Shown: piece by piece, positions 52,046 through 60,674 of the stretch
Layout of the letters: every line of letters begins with the position of its first letter
Position numbering within the stretch: position 1 is the stretch's first letter
Virus record (IMG/VR): IMGVR_UViG_3300030104_006433
Span: 96,545-160,544 of that record
Strand: one strand, 5' to 3'
Source of the DNA: a virus
DNA length: 64,000 nucleotides
Notes under the pieces: generated by a model
The model's database searches: none
Told to the model about the DNA's origin: nothing
What the model saw: the letters and a program-made list of their open reading frames with translations, nothing else
Made by a program: the position numbers and the translations under genes

Positions 52046-52671
52046 TGAAAATAAGTTATGCAATAACAGTCTGTGATGAGTTTATAGAAATTCAAAGATT
52101 AGTAAATTTTCTATTAAAAAACAAAAGACCAGAAGATGAAATTGTTGTATTATATGACATGAATAAAGGTCATGAAGGAATAGAACAATTTTTAAGAGCA
52201 AAATCTGTTAATAAAGGGCTTTCTTGGGTGTATGGCTCATTTGAAGGACATTTTGCTGATTGGAAAAATAAACTAACATCTTTATGTACTGGGGATTTTA
52301 TATATCAAATTGATGCTGATGAACTTCCAACTAAATCAATACTTGAAGATTTATGGGCAATATTAGAAATGAACAGTACAATAGATGTTTTTCTAGTACC
52401 CAGAATTAATACTGTAGAGGGTATCACCCCAGAACATATTCAAAAATGGAGATGGAATGTTAATAAGAAAGGATGGATCAATTTTCCAGATTACCAATGG
52501 AGGATTTATAGAAATGATGGTAAAATAAAATGGAAAAATAAAGTACATGAAGTATTAGAAGGTTATGAGAATTTTTCACAATTGCCCCCTGAAGAAGAAT
52601 ATTGTTTAATACATAATAAAGATATTAAACGTCAAGAAAAACAAAATGAATATTATAATACTTTACAATAA
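52045..52671 (+). CDS. Glycosyltransferase family 2-like
   Basis: 208 aa. GT-A fold start ISYAITVCDEFIEIQRLV, NKGHEGIEQF, a nucleotide-sugar/metal DxD region at IYQIDADELPTKSIL, then WRIYRNDGKIKWKNKVHEVL typical of small GT2 enzymes. Translationally coupled to its neighbours on both sides. Confidence 0.8.
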   Translation: MKISYAITVCDEFIEIQRLVNFLLKNKRPEDEIVVLYDMNKGHEGIEQFLRAKSVNKGLSWVYGSFEGHFADWKNKLTSLCTGDFIYQIDADELPTKSILEDLWAILEMNSTIDVFLVPRINTVEGITPEHIQKWRWNVNKKGWINFPDYQWRIYRNDGKIKWKNKVHEVLEGYENFSQLPPEEEYCLIHNKDIKRQEKQNEYYNTLQ

Positions 52672-53264
52672 TGGCTCATAAAGAACAAAGAAACTATTTA
52701 GATAGAATTAAAAGTGAACATCCAAAAGCATTTAAAGATTGTAAAGTGCTAGATATTGGTTCATTTGATGTAAATGGAAATGAAGCTCCTTGGTTTGACG
52801 ATTGTGACTTTACAGGACTAGATTTACTCCCAGGACCTGGTGTAGATGTAGCTTGTCCTGCAAATGAATATGATGCTCCTGATGAAACTTTTGATACTAT
52901 TATTTCATGTGAGTGTTGGGAACATAATCCCTTTTATAAAGAAAGTATTTTAAATGCAATTAGAATGTTAAAATCTGGAGGTTATTTTATTTGGACTTGT
53001 GCTACAACTGGGAGACCTATTCATGGAACTGCTTCTCAAGATAAGATTGATAGATCTAAAGGAGTAACATCCCAGGGAAATGAAATTTTAGAATGGAAAA
53101 CTATGCCTAATGTAGCTAAAGAGGATTGGGATAATGAGTATTATAAAAATGTTACTGAAGAAGATATTAGATCTTTTTGTGATATAGAAAAAACATTCAG
53201 TGAATTTAAGTTTGAAATTGAAAAAAATCACTGTGATTTAATGTTTTGGGGGGTTAAAAAATGA
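52671..53264 (+). CDS. SAM-dependent methyltransferase (Methyltransf_11-like)
   Basis: 197 aa. Class I Rossmann motifs: VLDIGSFDVNGNE (motif I), FTGLDLLPGPGVDV, TFDTIISCECWEHNP (motif IV), MLKSGGYFIWTC. Coupled to the glycosyltransferase before it, so it may methylate the same glycan. Substrate unknown. Confidence 0.8.
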   Translation: MAHKEQRNYLDRIKSEHPKAFKDCKVLDIGSFDVNGNEAPWFDDCDFTGLDLLPGPGVDVACPANEYDAPDETFDTIISCECWEHNPFYKESILNAIRMLKSGGYFIWTCATTGRPIHGTASQDKIDRSKGVTSQGNEILEWKTMPNVAKEDWDNEYYKNVTEEDIRSFCDIEKTFSEFKFEIEKNHCDLMFWGVKK

Positions 53265-54052
53265 AGTTTAAATCAGTTTTAAATAATTCTATTTTTGGGC
53301 AAATGGGATTTATAGGCTCCCAATCTGATCTGGATTTATTAGAAAGATATATTTTATATAATTTAGAAGTTTTAAAGGAATCTAAACAAATTATAATTTC
53401 TACTAATTTTGGTTCTCCTCTCCAAAAAGAAAATAAAAATTTATGGAAAAAATATTTTCCTAAATGTATACTATTAGATTTAAAAGTAAATAGAGGGCAT
53501 AACCATGGCTATGTTGATTTAGAAAATCAATTGTTTGATTGGTGTAAAGATAATGGTGAAGAATGGCTTTGTAAAATATCTAATGATATTATTTTATCCC
53601 CTACTTTATTAGATAAAGAAGTTCCTAAATCCGATTTTTATTATTTAAGTAGTATAGGTTATGGAGGAATGATTAAGTATAATTTTAATTTTGAGGATAT
53701 TATTAAAAATGATTTTTTTCCTCAAGGGAATTTTTATGTGATGAATGTTGGAAAGTGTGATTATATAAGTGATAAAAATTTCTTAAATGAAACTTATGAG
53801 TATATTCAGTCTCTACCTGATTATAATGGTAGAATTTGGGAATACATTCCAGGATGGACATGTGAGAGATTTTTAAGAAAATGTGTTCTAAGAAATAATT
53901 TAACAAAACATCATTTGATATCTCCAAAAAATTATCGTATATTATTAGAAACAGTTAAAAATAACCAAATACATGATTGTAGTCATAAAAATATCATGAT
54001 AGAAGGGGTATGTCATTTTCAATATCCTAACCAACAAATTATAAAAATATGA
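53261..54052 (+). CDS. Probable glycosyltransferase-like protein
   Basis: 263 aa. Pattern resembles GT-A enzymes (VNRGHNHGYVDLENQLFDWC; KISNDIILSPTLLD as a possible DxD-like site; GWTCERFLRK). No clear signature, so the call is weak. ATGA coupling to the methyltransferases on both sides. Confidence 0.45.
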   Translation: MKFKSVLNNSIFGQMGFIGSQSDLDLLERYILYNLEVLKESKQIIISTNFGSPLQKENKNLWKKYFPKCILLDLKVNRGHNHGYVDLENQLFDWCKDNGEEWLCKISNDIILSPTLLDKEVPKSDFYYLSSIGYGGMIKYNFNFEDIIKNDFFPQGNFYVMNVGKCDYISDKNFLNETYEYIQSLPDYNGRIWEYIPGWTCERFLRKCVLRNNLTKHHLISPKNYRILLETVKNNQIHDCSHKNIMIEGVCHFQYPNQQIIKI

Positions 54053-54573
54053 GTGAAGTACCAAGTAAGCCATGGATGCATGATTCTGAAATTGATTTAA
54101 TAATTGCATTTCTAAATAAAGAACAAAGTATGTTAGAATGGGGCTGTGGTGGCAGTACTATGCTTTTTTCTAAATATGTTAAAAAATATTATTCCATTGA
54201 ACATAATAAAGAATGGTATGATAAAGTTAATGATAAAATTAAAAAAGATAAAATTAAAAATATACAAAATTACCATATTCCAACAGAGGATGGTGGGTCT
54301 GATTTTCCAAGCACTCCTGATAGATACAAAACATATATAGAATACCCTTCCCAGATTGGAAAGAAATATGATAGAATATTAATAGATGGAAGAGCTAGAC
54401 AATTTTGCTCTGAGTATTGTTTACCTTATCTTAAAGAAGGTGGTTTAGTATTTTTCCATGATTTTTGGATGCCAGGACGTGAAAGATATAGAAATATAGC
54501 TCTAAAATATTTTAATGAAGTAGCTTCAATAGTTCATTCATCCCAAACATTAGCCATTTTACAACCTAAATAA
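54049..54573 (+). CDS. Class I SAM-dependent methyltransferase-like protein
   Basis: 174 aa. MLEWGCGGSTMLFSKYVK (SAM-binding loop), YYSIEHNKEWYDKV, YDRILIDGRARQFCSEYCL and GGLVFFHDFW follow the class I fold. Overlaps the preceding gene by 4 bases. Substrate unknown; position suggests a glycan or protein. Confidence 0.75.
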   Translation: MSEVPSKPWMHDSEIDLIIAFLNKEQSMLEWGCGGSTMLFSKYVKKYYSIEHNKEWYDKVNDKIKKDKIKNIQNYHIPTEDGGSDFPSTPDRYKTYIEYPSQIGKKYDRILIDGRARQFCSEYCLPYLKEGGLVFFHDFWMPGRERYRNIALKYFNEVASIVHSSQTLAILQPK

Positions 54574-54579
54574 TTAAAA

Positions 54580-56628
54580 ATGAATTATACTATAGAAAAC
54601 TTTAATTTAGAAGAGTATAATTTTAAATATGCCCATTGGTCTCATCCTTATATGGGTAAATTTAAGTTTACTTTAGATATGATTAACACCCAAAAAACTT
54701 ACCTATCTAAAGGAGACATAGTAATTGATATAGGAGCCCACTCAGGAGACACACCCATACTATATGCTAATGCTGTGGGTAAAGAAGGAAAAGTAATTTC
54801 CTTTGAAGCAAATCCTCATGCTTGTGAAATTTTAGAGGTCAACTCAAAATTAAATGACCATTTAAATATTATCCCAATAAATAAAGCAATTACTGAAACC
54901 CCTGGAAAATATACTTTCCATTACTCAGATTATGGATTTTGTAATGGGGGTTTTGCTGAAGAAATTGACAAAGGGATAGGAGCAACAGGCCATATAGTAC
55001 CATTAGAAGTAGAAGGTGTAAATTTAACAGATTGGTTAGAAGATAATTTACCTAAAAAAGAATGGAATAAAATAAGTTTTATAAAAATTGATACAGAAGG
55101 ATATGATTATAAAATTTTAAGATCTAACAAAAATTTATTCAACCAAATTAGACCTATTTTAGAAGTTGAACTTTACCCAGATTTATCAATTAGAGAAGTA
55201 ATAGAATTTTATAAAATATTAAAAGAATTAGGATATGAAGTTTTTCAACAAAATAAACGAAGAGATTGTTCCTTAAATTCTTTATCCTTAGGTTTAGAAG
55301 AACAAGACTTTATTAATATATTCAAAAATATAAAATCAGGAGAAGATATAGTTGCTTACCCTAAAGAAAAAGTACCAAAAAATAAATTAAAACAACCTAT
55401 GAAAATATCAATTATCCAACCAAGTAGAAATAATCTTAAATACCTTAAATGGTCATATGATTCAATTCGTAAAAACCAAGGTGACCATGAAGTAGAAATT
55501 TGTGTAGCAGATGACTTTAGTGATAAGGATAATACTTGGGAATGGTGTAAAGAAATGATGGAAAAAGACCCATTATTTAAGGCAATTAGAAATGAAGGAC
55601 CAACACGTTTAGGTCATACTATATTATATGATACTTTAGTAAATGAAGTAGCTACAAATGATATTTGCATGATTTATCATGCTGATATGTACTTATGTCC
55701 TTATGCTTTAGATGCAATTGAGAAACAATTAAAAGAGAAAACAATAGTATCTCTTACCAGAATTGAACCGCCATTACACCCACCAGGACCAGAAAAAATA
55801 TTATTTGATTGTGGAATTGAACCTGAAGAATTTAGTGAAGAAACTTTAATGGCTCATTTACAAACAACAAGTTTAGATAGACTAGATAAAACCACTGAAG
55901 GAATATTTGCACCTTGGGCATTTTATAAAAAAGATTTTCAAGAAATAGGGGGACATGATGCTATATTTGCCCCTCAATCAAAAGAAGATACAGACATATT
56001 TAATCGTTTTCAATTAAATGGTATTAAATTTATTCAAACCTGGGAAGGATGTGTCTACCATATGACTTGTAGAGGATCAAGGTTTGCGGATGGAGCTAAA
56101 CGTAATCCAAATGGTGAGGTGTTTATGAAAAATAGAGAAACAGATGAATGGCTAATACAAAATCAAAAATCAACAAGAGAATTTATTCGTAAGTGGGGTC
56201 ATTATTGTAAACATGATCAATTGATGAAACCAATTATACCTCCTAAATATAATGTAGGTATTAGAGTTAAAAATTGTCATCCTGAATTGTTATATCATTT
56301 AGAACCTTGGTGTGATAGAATATATGTTGATTTAGAGGATTTTGTTTTATATCAAGAAAAAGAACAACCTAACACTTCATTTGATCTAAATAAAAGATTA
56401 CATGGTGCTGAATATGTTGATGAAGCTGAAGACAAATATGATTATGATGATATAATTGTTGAAATAAATGGAACTTCATTTAAACAACAGGATATGCAGT
56501 TAATATCTCAATTATCAGAAATACTACAAGATAGTGGTGAAATAGGATCATTTGAGCTAGGTAATTTAAAAATTACTATTAATAGTTTAGAAACATATGA
56601 AAAAGATTTAATTAAAGTTACAAATTAA
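54580..56628 (+). CDS. Fusion of FkbM-type methyltransferase and glycosyltransferase family 2
   Basis: 682 aa. Residues about 45-215 are an FkbM methyltransferase domain (IVIDIGAHSGDTPILYANA; FIKIDTEGYDYKILR). From about residue 273 a GT-A domain begins (KISIIQPSRNNLKYLKWSY; VCVADDFSDKDNT-like; IYHADMYLCPYAL with an Asp-based site). A C-terminal region after about 520 is variable. The fusion suggests that glycan transfer and O-methylation are done on one chain. Confidence 0.82.
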   Translation: MNYTIENFNLEEYNFKYAHWSHPYMGKFKFTLDMINTQKTYLSKGDIVIDIGAHSGDTPILYANAVGKEGKVISFEANPHACEILEVNSKLNDHLNIIPINKAITETPGKYTFHYSDYGFCNGGFAEEIDKGIGATGHIVPLEVEGVNLTDWLEDNLPKKEWNKISFIKIDTEGYDYKILRSNKNLFNQIRPILEVELYPDLSIREVIEFYKILKELGYEVFQQNKRRDCSLNSLSLGLEEQDFINIFKNIKSGEDIVAYPKEKVPKNKLKQPMKISIIQPSRNNLKYLKWSYDSIRKNQGDHEVEICVADDFSDKDNTWEWCKEMMEKDPLFKAIRNEGPTRLGHTILYDTLVNEVATNDICMIYHADMYLCPYALDAIEKQLKEKTIVSLTRIEPPLHPPGPEKILFDCGIEPEEFSEETLMAHLQTTSLDRLDKTTEGIFAPWAFYKKDFQEIGGHDAIFAPQSKEDTDIFNRFQLNGIKFIQTWEGCVYHMTCRGSRFADGAKRNPNGEVFMKNRETDEWLIQNQKSTREFIRKWGHYCKHDQLMKPIIPPKYNVGIRVKNCHPELLYHLEPWCDRIYVDLEDFVLYQEKEQPNTSFDLNKRLHGAEYVDEAEDKYDYDDIIVEINGTSFKQQDMQLISQLSEILQDSGEIGSFELGNLKITINSLETYEKDLIKVTN

Positions 56629-57029
56629 TGAGAGAGAGTTTAAAAACTGAGTTACGTAAATTAGGAGGAAAAAACCTAACAGTTAAAGAAAATCCTAAAT
56701 CTATTTTAAAAAAACATAAGAAAGTTTTTACAGAAATTGTACTTGATTTAAAAAACCTTCATATGAGAAGTGAAATTTTAGATATTAAATATGGAGTACA
56801 TCTAGTACATTTTGAAGATGAGCATTATAAAATAATAGAGCAACTTCTTATAGAAACATATGGAATAGCAGCTGCTGAGGTAATATTTTGGTGGGTTTAT
56901 AATTTTAACACAGAATCAAAACCTGAAGATTATTATATTGAGGAAGAAAATACTGGAAAGAAATATTATGTTAAAACTGAAAACCAACTATACACCCTAT
57001 TAAAAAAATTAAAATTATTTAAACAATAA
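56628..57029 (+). CDS. Hypothetical protein
   Basis: 133 aa, helical, Lys/Leu/Glu-rich with FWWVYNF near residue 90. One-base overlap with the fusion protein stop (TAATG). No family recognised. Confidence 0.6.
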   Translation: MRESLKTELRKLGGKNLTVKENPKSILKKHKKVFTEIVLDLKNLHMRSEILDIKYGVHLVHFEDEHYKIIEQLLIETYGIAAAEVIFWWVYNFNTESKPEDYYIEEENTGKKYYVKTENQLYTLLKKLKLFKQ

Positions 57030-57042
57030 AAAACTTAATGAT

Positions 57043-57351
57043 ATGTATACAGTAATTGATGAAATAATGAATTGTATTAAATGTAATATTGAAATACCAC
57101 CTAAAAGATTAGAAATCCTTCCAGGAACTAAGACTTGTGTTAACTGTTCTACAGAATCAGCTAAAAGAGGAGTCCCAGTTATGAGAGGAACAGGTGATCA
57201 TACTTGGGTTGATTTAGAAGTAATGACACAAGAACAATATGAGCAATATGAAGAATTAAAAAAACCACCATCTAAAAGAACAAAATCTGACAGTTCTACT
57301 AATAAAGATAATTTAAAAGGACCATTTAATATAATTGATCCTGAAGATTAA
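57043..57351 (+). CDS. DksA/TraR-like zinc-finger protein
   Basis: 102 aa. CIKCNIEIPPKRLEI...CVNC is a four-Cys zinc finger spaced as in DksA/TraR-type proteins (C-x2-C-x16-18-C-x2-C), which act at the RNA polymerase secondary channel. It lacks the long N-terminal coiled coil of DksA. A later ATG (57067) is an alternative start. Could be a transcription modulator. Confidence 0.6.
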   Translation: MYTVIDEIMNCIKCNIEIPPKRLEILPGTKTCVNCSTESAKRGVPVMRGTGDHTWVDLEVMTQEQYEQYEELKKPPSKRTKSDSSTNKDNLKGPFNIIDPED

Positions 57352-57353
57352 AA

Positions 57354-57998
57354 ATGCCAAAAGCTAAACCCATATCAAAAGAAATGTGTTTAGCTGCTAT
57401 GAATAAAACAAAATCAGTAAAAGCAGCAGCTAGATATCTAAATTGTTCTTACCATCATTTAAAGCGTTATATGAAGCTTTACACAGATGAAGAAACAGGT
57501 AAAACCTTGTTTGAATTACATAAAAACCAACAAGGTAAAGGTATACCTAAATTTTTATCATCAAAGGGTAAAGAGCCTGTTTTATTAGATATAATTGAAG
57601 GTAGAGTAGATGTTTCATCATTCACACCAGAGAAAATAAAATATAGACTAATAACTGAGGGTTATTTAGAAGAATGTTGTAGTGAATGTGGTTTTGAAGA
57701 AAGAAGAGTAACAGATTATAAAGTACCTTTAATATTAAATTTTAAAGATAAAAATAAAAAGAACTATAATAAAAATAATATTCATTTTCTTTGTTATAAT
57801 TGTTACTTCCTATATATTGATAATGTATTTACTGAAAAAGATATTGAACAATTAGAAGATCATGTTCCTTTAAATAAAACAACAGAGGCTATTAATTTTG
57901 AATTAGATGATTATCATATGAAAAGACTAAAAGAATTAGGTTTAGATGGTGATAAAAAAGATGATAATGATCCTTATAACCTTGTCAGCTATAAATAG
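57354..57998 (+). CDS. HTH protein with degenerate HNH-like zinc domain
   Basis: 214 aa. N-terminal HTH-like segment (SVKAAARYLNCSYHHLKRYMKL), central CCSECGF, then VPLILNFKDKNKKNYNKNN and FLCYNCYF. This is the HNH layout (C-x2-C ... P-L-x-L-h-H-x-D-G...N...LCxNCH), but the catalytic His positions read Asn-Phe and the last ligand Tyr, so it may bind DNA without cutting. Similar proteins are recalled from other T4-like phages. Confidence 0.6.
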   Translation: MPKAKPISKEMCLAAMNKTKSVKAAARYLNCSYHHLKRYMKLYTDEETGKTLFELHKNQQGKGIPKFLSSKGKEPVLLDIIEGRVDVSSFTPEKIKYRLITEGYLEECCSECGFEERRVTDYKVPLILNFKDKNKKNYNKNNIHFLCYNCYFLYIDNVFTEKDIEQLEDHVPLNKTTEAINFELDDYHMKRLKELGLDGDKKDDNDPYNLVSYK

Positions 57999-58005
57999 AT
58001 TCAAA

Positions 58006-58035
58006 TTTGGCTTTTATTTAATCTTTACTTATATT
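58006..58035 (+). promoter_or_regulatory. Promoter TTTGGCT-N16-TTATATT overlapping a TATTTATA box
   Basis: TTTGGCT (58006-58012), 16-base spacer, TTATATT (58029-58035). The same bases also read TATTTATA (58032-58039), so early and late recognition could overlap. Only 8 bases to the ATG at 58044: leaderless or nearly so. Confidence 0.75.
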
Positions 58036-58043
58036 TATAAGGG

Positions 58044-58226
58044 ATGAGGAAAAAAAGAAAAATACAACCTCTTAAGAAAAAAAAGCATGATAAAATTGTA
58101 AAAGATTTCAAAAATGCTAAACAAAACCACCTAGAAAAATTAGCTACTAAGACTCTTAAGAAAGATGAATTTTTCCAAAAGTTGAAAGGAAAAGAAATTA
58201 ATAATAAATTTTTAGACTTATTTTAA
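58044..58226 (+). CDS. Small very basic protein
   Basis: 60 aa, about half Lys/Arg (MRKKRKIQPLKKKKHDK at the start). Probably binds nucleic acid; unknown. Possibly leaderless translation. Confidence 0.55.
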   Translation: MRKKRKIQPLKKKKHDKIVKDFKNAKQNHLEKLATKTLKKDEFFQKLKGKEINNKFLDLF

Positions 58227-58228
58227 TT

Positions 58229-58540
58229 ATGCCTAGAGAATTTGAAGTAAAAAATGCTGAGGAGTTTGAAATGATGCTTAAGAATGGAGATATAAGAGTC
58301 TCAGAAGCATTAGTATCAACAGTTTTAAAAAATTTAAAAAGTACAAAAAGATATCACCATGCTTTGAGTGTAATATCTCTTGATGAAGATGCTATCTACG
58401 ATATTACTATTCATAAAAAAGATTTTTATCATACTTTATCAGAAAGTTTAATTAAGTATGAGGAAGAAGAAAGATATGAGGATTGTGCTAAAATAAAAGA
58501 AGCTTTAAATTATTTAAAAACAATAGATGATAATAACTAG
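58229..58540 (+). CDS. Small protein with UVR-like helical motif
   Basis: 103 aa. The C-terminal LIKYEEEERYEDCAKIKEAL resembles the UVR (UvrB-UvrC interaction) helix-hairpin. N-terminal half unassigned. Function unknown. Confidence 0.55.
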   Translation: MPREFEVKNAEEFEMMLKNGDIRVSEALVSTVLKNLKSTKRYHHALSVISLDEDAIYDITIHKKDFYHTLSESLIKYEEEERYEDCAKIKEALNYLKTIDDNN

Positions 58541-58676
58541 AGGTCTTAAAGAAATCTTAGAAGATTTTTCTGATAAAGAATTTAGCTTATTAGTCCAATC
58601 AGACCCATATTTTTTATTTGATTTCTGTTATATGTTATCTTTAGAAATCCAGTTAAGTAAAGAAAATAAAAATTAA
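58527..58676 (+). CDS. Small hypothetical protein
   Basis: 49 aa, overlapping the end of the preceding gene by 14 bases and ending 20 bases before a late box. Phe/Leu/Ser-rich with FLFDFCYMLS. Unknown. Confidence 0.5.
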   Translation: MIITRGLKEILEDFSDKEFSLLVQSDPYFLFDFCYMLSLEIQLSKENKN

Positions 58677-58695
58677 ATAAATAATAACTTTTCTA

Positions 58696-58703
58696 TATTT
58701 ATA
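58696..58703 (+). promoter_or_regulatory. Putative late promoter box TATTTATA
   Basis: TATTTATA 22 bases upstream of the ATG at 58718; marks this single gene as late. Confidence 0.55.
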
Positions 58704-58717
58704 ACATATAAAATATT

Positions 58718-59080
58718 ATGGCTACATTAACATTTAATAATCAATCACAAGGCACATCATATGTTGTTATATCAATAATTGCTGACCCTATTACTGGTAA
58801 AATATCAAACACTCCAAAATATATATCAGGTTCAACCTTTACAAGTTTAACAAATATAGATAGAGATATGATTGTTAATGATGATTATAAAGTAGGAATA
58901 ATTGTACCTGAGGGTAATTCATCACTTGTTTACACCCCAGGATTAACAATACCCTCAAATGAATCAATAATTAGAGGAGCTGGAAATTGTAGTGTTACTA
59001 TAACAGGAGCTCCTTCCACTATAAATGTATCATCAGAAGAACTAAATAGTACTGGTGTAACTTTACCACAAATACAATAA
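58718..59080 (+). CDS. Small beta-rich protein, possible virion component
   Basis: 120 aa, Ser/Thr/Ile/Gly-rich with no Lys-rich or helical parts, consistent with an all-beta protein such as a head decoration or fibre accessory. A late box precedes it and an early-type promoter follows, so it forms its own late unit. The structural role is inferred. Confidence 0.6.
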   Translation: MATLTFNNQSQGTSYVVISIIADPITGKISNTPKYISGSTFTSLTNIDRDMIVNDDYKVGIIVPEGNSSLVYTPGLTIPSNESIIRGAGNCSVTITGAPSTINVSSEELNSTGVTLPQIQ

Positions 59081-59108
59081 CATCTATTTTTATTTTTTTC
59101 TGGATTTG

Positions 59109-59138
59109 TTTGGCTTTTGGCTAAATAGATGTTATATT
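59109..59138 (+). promoter_or_regulatory. Promoter TTTGGCT-N16-TTATATT
   Basis: TTTGGCT (59109-59115), 16-base spacer, TTATATT (59132-59138), 23 bases before the ATG at 59161. Confidence 0.8.
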
Positions 59139-59160
59139 TAGGTAATTAAAAATTAGGGTT

Positions 59161-59322
59161 ATGAATAAATACAAATATTACTTTTTATCAGATTCATCAA
59201 AAGAAGCAATTGGTAAAATTAGAGCTTTTAATAGAAAAAAAGCAATTAAAAAAGCAGCTTTAAAAAAGCAGTTAGGCTTAAGACAATTTTTAAAATTATT
59301 TGGAGTGGAGGAAATAAAATGA
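59161..59322 (+). CDS. Small basic protein
   Basis: 53 aa, Lys/Phe/Leu-rich, stop overlapping the next start (ATGA). First gene after a strong promoter. Unknown. Confidence 0.6.
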   Translation: MNKYKYYFLSDSSKEAIGKIRAFNRKKAIKKAALKKQLGLRQFLKLFGVEEIK

Positions 59323-59588
59323 AAAGAGGAAGACCAGTAGAACAACCAACAGAAGTATTAGAAAAATTTACTAGAGTAGTCAAACATTCAGATGGTTCAG
59401 TAACCACTTGGTTTTATGATTATACTAAAACAAAAAATGGACCAATAAAAACAGAAACTAAGTATCCTAAAGGGATGTTAGATTGGGAACAAGTTCAAGA
59501 ATCATTACCTAAAACAAAAAGAAAATATGCTTTAGATGATGGTAGAATAGTTGGTTATACAAGAGCAAGAGAATTAGGAGTTATATAA
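59319..59588 (+). CDS. Small hypothetical protein with AT-hook-like N-terminus
   Basis: 89 aa. Start MKRGRPVEQP holds an RGRP AT-hook core; the middle (DGSVTTWFYDYTKTKNGPI) looks beta-rich; the end (DGRIVGYTRARELG) recalls a small DNA-binding or nuclease-associated motif. Unknown. Confidence 0.6.
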   Translation: MKRGRPVEQPTEVLEKFTRVVKHSDGSVTTWFYDYTKTKNGPIKTETKYPKGMLDWEQVQESLPKTKRKYALDDGRIVGYTRARELGVI

Positions 59589-59600
59589 ATAAAATAAGTT

Positions 59601-59852
59601 ATGAAAATAAAGTCAAAAACAACAAATAAACCGGTTACTAAAACTTGGGAAAATGGATTAAGAGCAATTAAAGAAGGCAGAAGAGATGATGCTAGAGATT
59701 GTTTTGATATGGGTATAGTAATGATAGCAACTTATGCTGATGATGGCCATGTAGAAGATGATTATATGATTGAAGGTGTAAGAAAAGGATTATGGCATAC
59801 TAGATTTTGGAAAGTTGGATTAGAAAATAACAACTTATTATTAGGATCATAA
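59601..59852 (+). CDS. Small hypothetical protein
   Basis: 83 aa, mixed charge, with ARDCFDMGIVMI in the centre. Part of a run of small accessory genes under the 59109 promoter. Unknown. Confidence 0.6.
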   Translation: MKIKSKTTNKPVTKTWENGLRAIKEGRRDDARDCFDMGIVMIATYADDGHVEDDYMIEGVRKGLWHTRFWKVGLENNNLLLGS

Positions 59853-59862
59853 AAAATAAATT

Positions 59863-60102
59863 ATGAGTACAACATTTGGAGTAAATATTAAAAATGGGGA
59901 TATGGATGAAGTTGTTGAGATAGCATTTCGAAGTAATGGAATGAGATTTACAAATGATTTAGCATGGTTATTAGAGGATAATACACCTGTATTCCCTCTA
60001 GATAATACAGCCCAAGGTGTTTATACAGTAGGTGATATTAAAAAAGAAATAGCAAAAACAGATCCAGATGCTCAATACTGGAGAACAGTTGAAGTGAAAT
60101 AA
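59863..60102 (+). CDS. Small hypothetical protein
   Basis: 79 aa, acidic, with a Pro/Asn-containing loop (EDNTPVFPLDNTAQG). Last gene before another promoter. Unknown. Confidence 0.6.
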   Translation: MSTTFGVNIKNGDMDEVVEIAFRSNGMRFTNDLAWLLEDNTPVFPLDNTAQGVYTVGDIKKEIAKTDPDAQYWRTVEVK

Positions 60103-60121
60103 AAACTTTTGTATGTGAATA

Positions 60122-60151
60122 TTTGGCTACCAGAGATATTGATGTTATATT
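60122..60151 (+). promoter_or_regulatory. Promoter TTTGGCT-N16-TTATATT
   Basis: TTTGGCT (60122-60128), 16-base spacer, TTATATT (60145-60151). The leader to the ATG at 60206 is 54 bases, the longest of this promoter family. Confidence 0.8.
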
Positions 60152-60205
60152 TACAAAGTAAGAAAGTTAAAAAATGTTAAATAAAGGTTATAAAAAATAA
60201 AAATT

Positions 60206-60502
60206 ATGAGTAAATATAGAGAATTATCAATAAATCCTCCTAAATTAAAGTTAGAAGGTAAACCAAGAGAAATTAAAATTAACTTAATTAGTTGTATGTG
60301 TGACAATTCATATAGATGGACTATAAAACAAAATGATGAAGGAGATTATAGAATTCACACACATGGTTTTGCTTATAGTAATTGGCAAATACCACATAGA
60401 AAAGATGATATTGAATGGACAGCTGATGAAGGTAATTGGAAAGAAGTATTTAAAATGATAAATACAGGAACAAGTAAAATTGAATCAATTAAATATAGAT
60501 AA
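60206..60502 (+). CDS. Small hypothetical protein
   Basis: 98 aa, with a CMCDNSYRW segment and His/Tyr/Trp-rich C-terminal half (IHTHGFAYSNWQIPH). Possible small metal-binding protein; unknown. Confidence 0.6.
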   Translation: MSKYRELSINPPKLKLEGKPREIKINLISCMCDNSYRWTIKQNDEGDYRIHTHGFAYSNWQIPHRKDDIEWTADEGNWKEVFKMINTGTSKIESIKYR

Positions 60503-60503
60503 A

Positions 60504-60674
60504 ATGAAAAAACAAGTTTTAAAATGGTATCCAGTTGGTATAGCTTTTATATGCTTACTGTATTCAGTAGGTTTAGGATTATATGGTAACACAGCAGAGG
60601 CAATGTATTCAGCTCACTGGCCTGGTACTATATTATTATTTTCAATAGCAATTAATCAAATTAAAAGACAATGA
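60504..60674 (+). CDS. Small two-pass membrane protein
   Basis: 56 aa from the ATG at 60504; an upstream in-frame start would overlap the previous gene. Two hydrophobic stretches (about 8-25, 37-50). Unknown; first of three coupled membrane or small proteins. Confidence 0.55.
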   Translation: MKKQVLKWYPVGIAFICLLYSVGLGLYGNTAEAMYSAHWPGTILLFSIAINQIKRQ

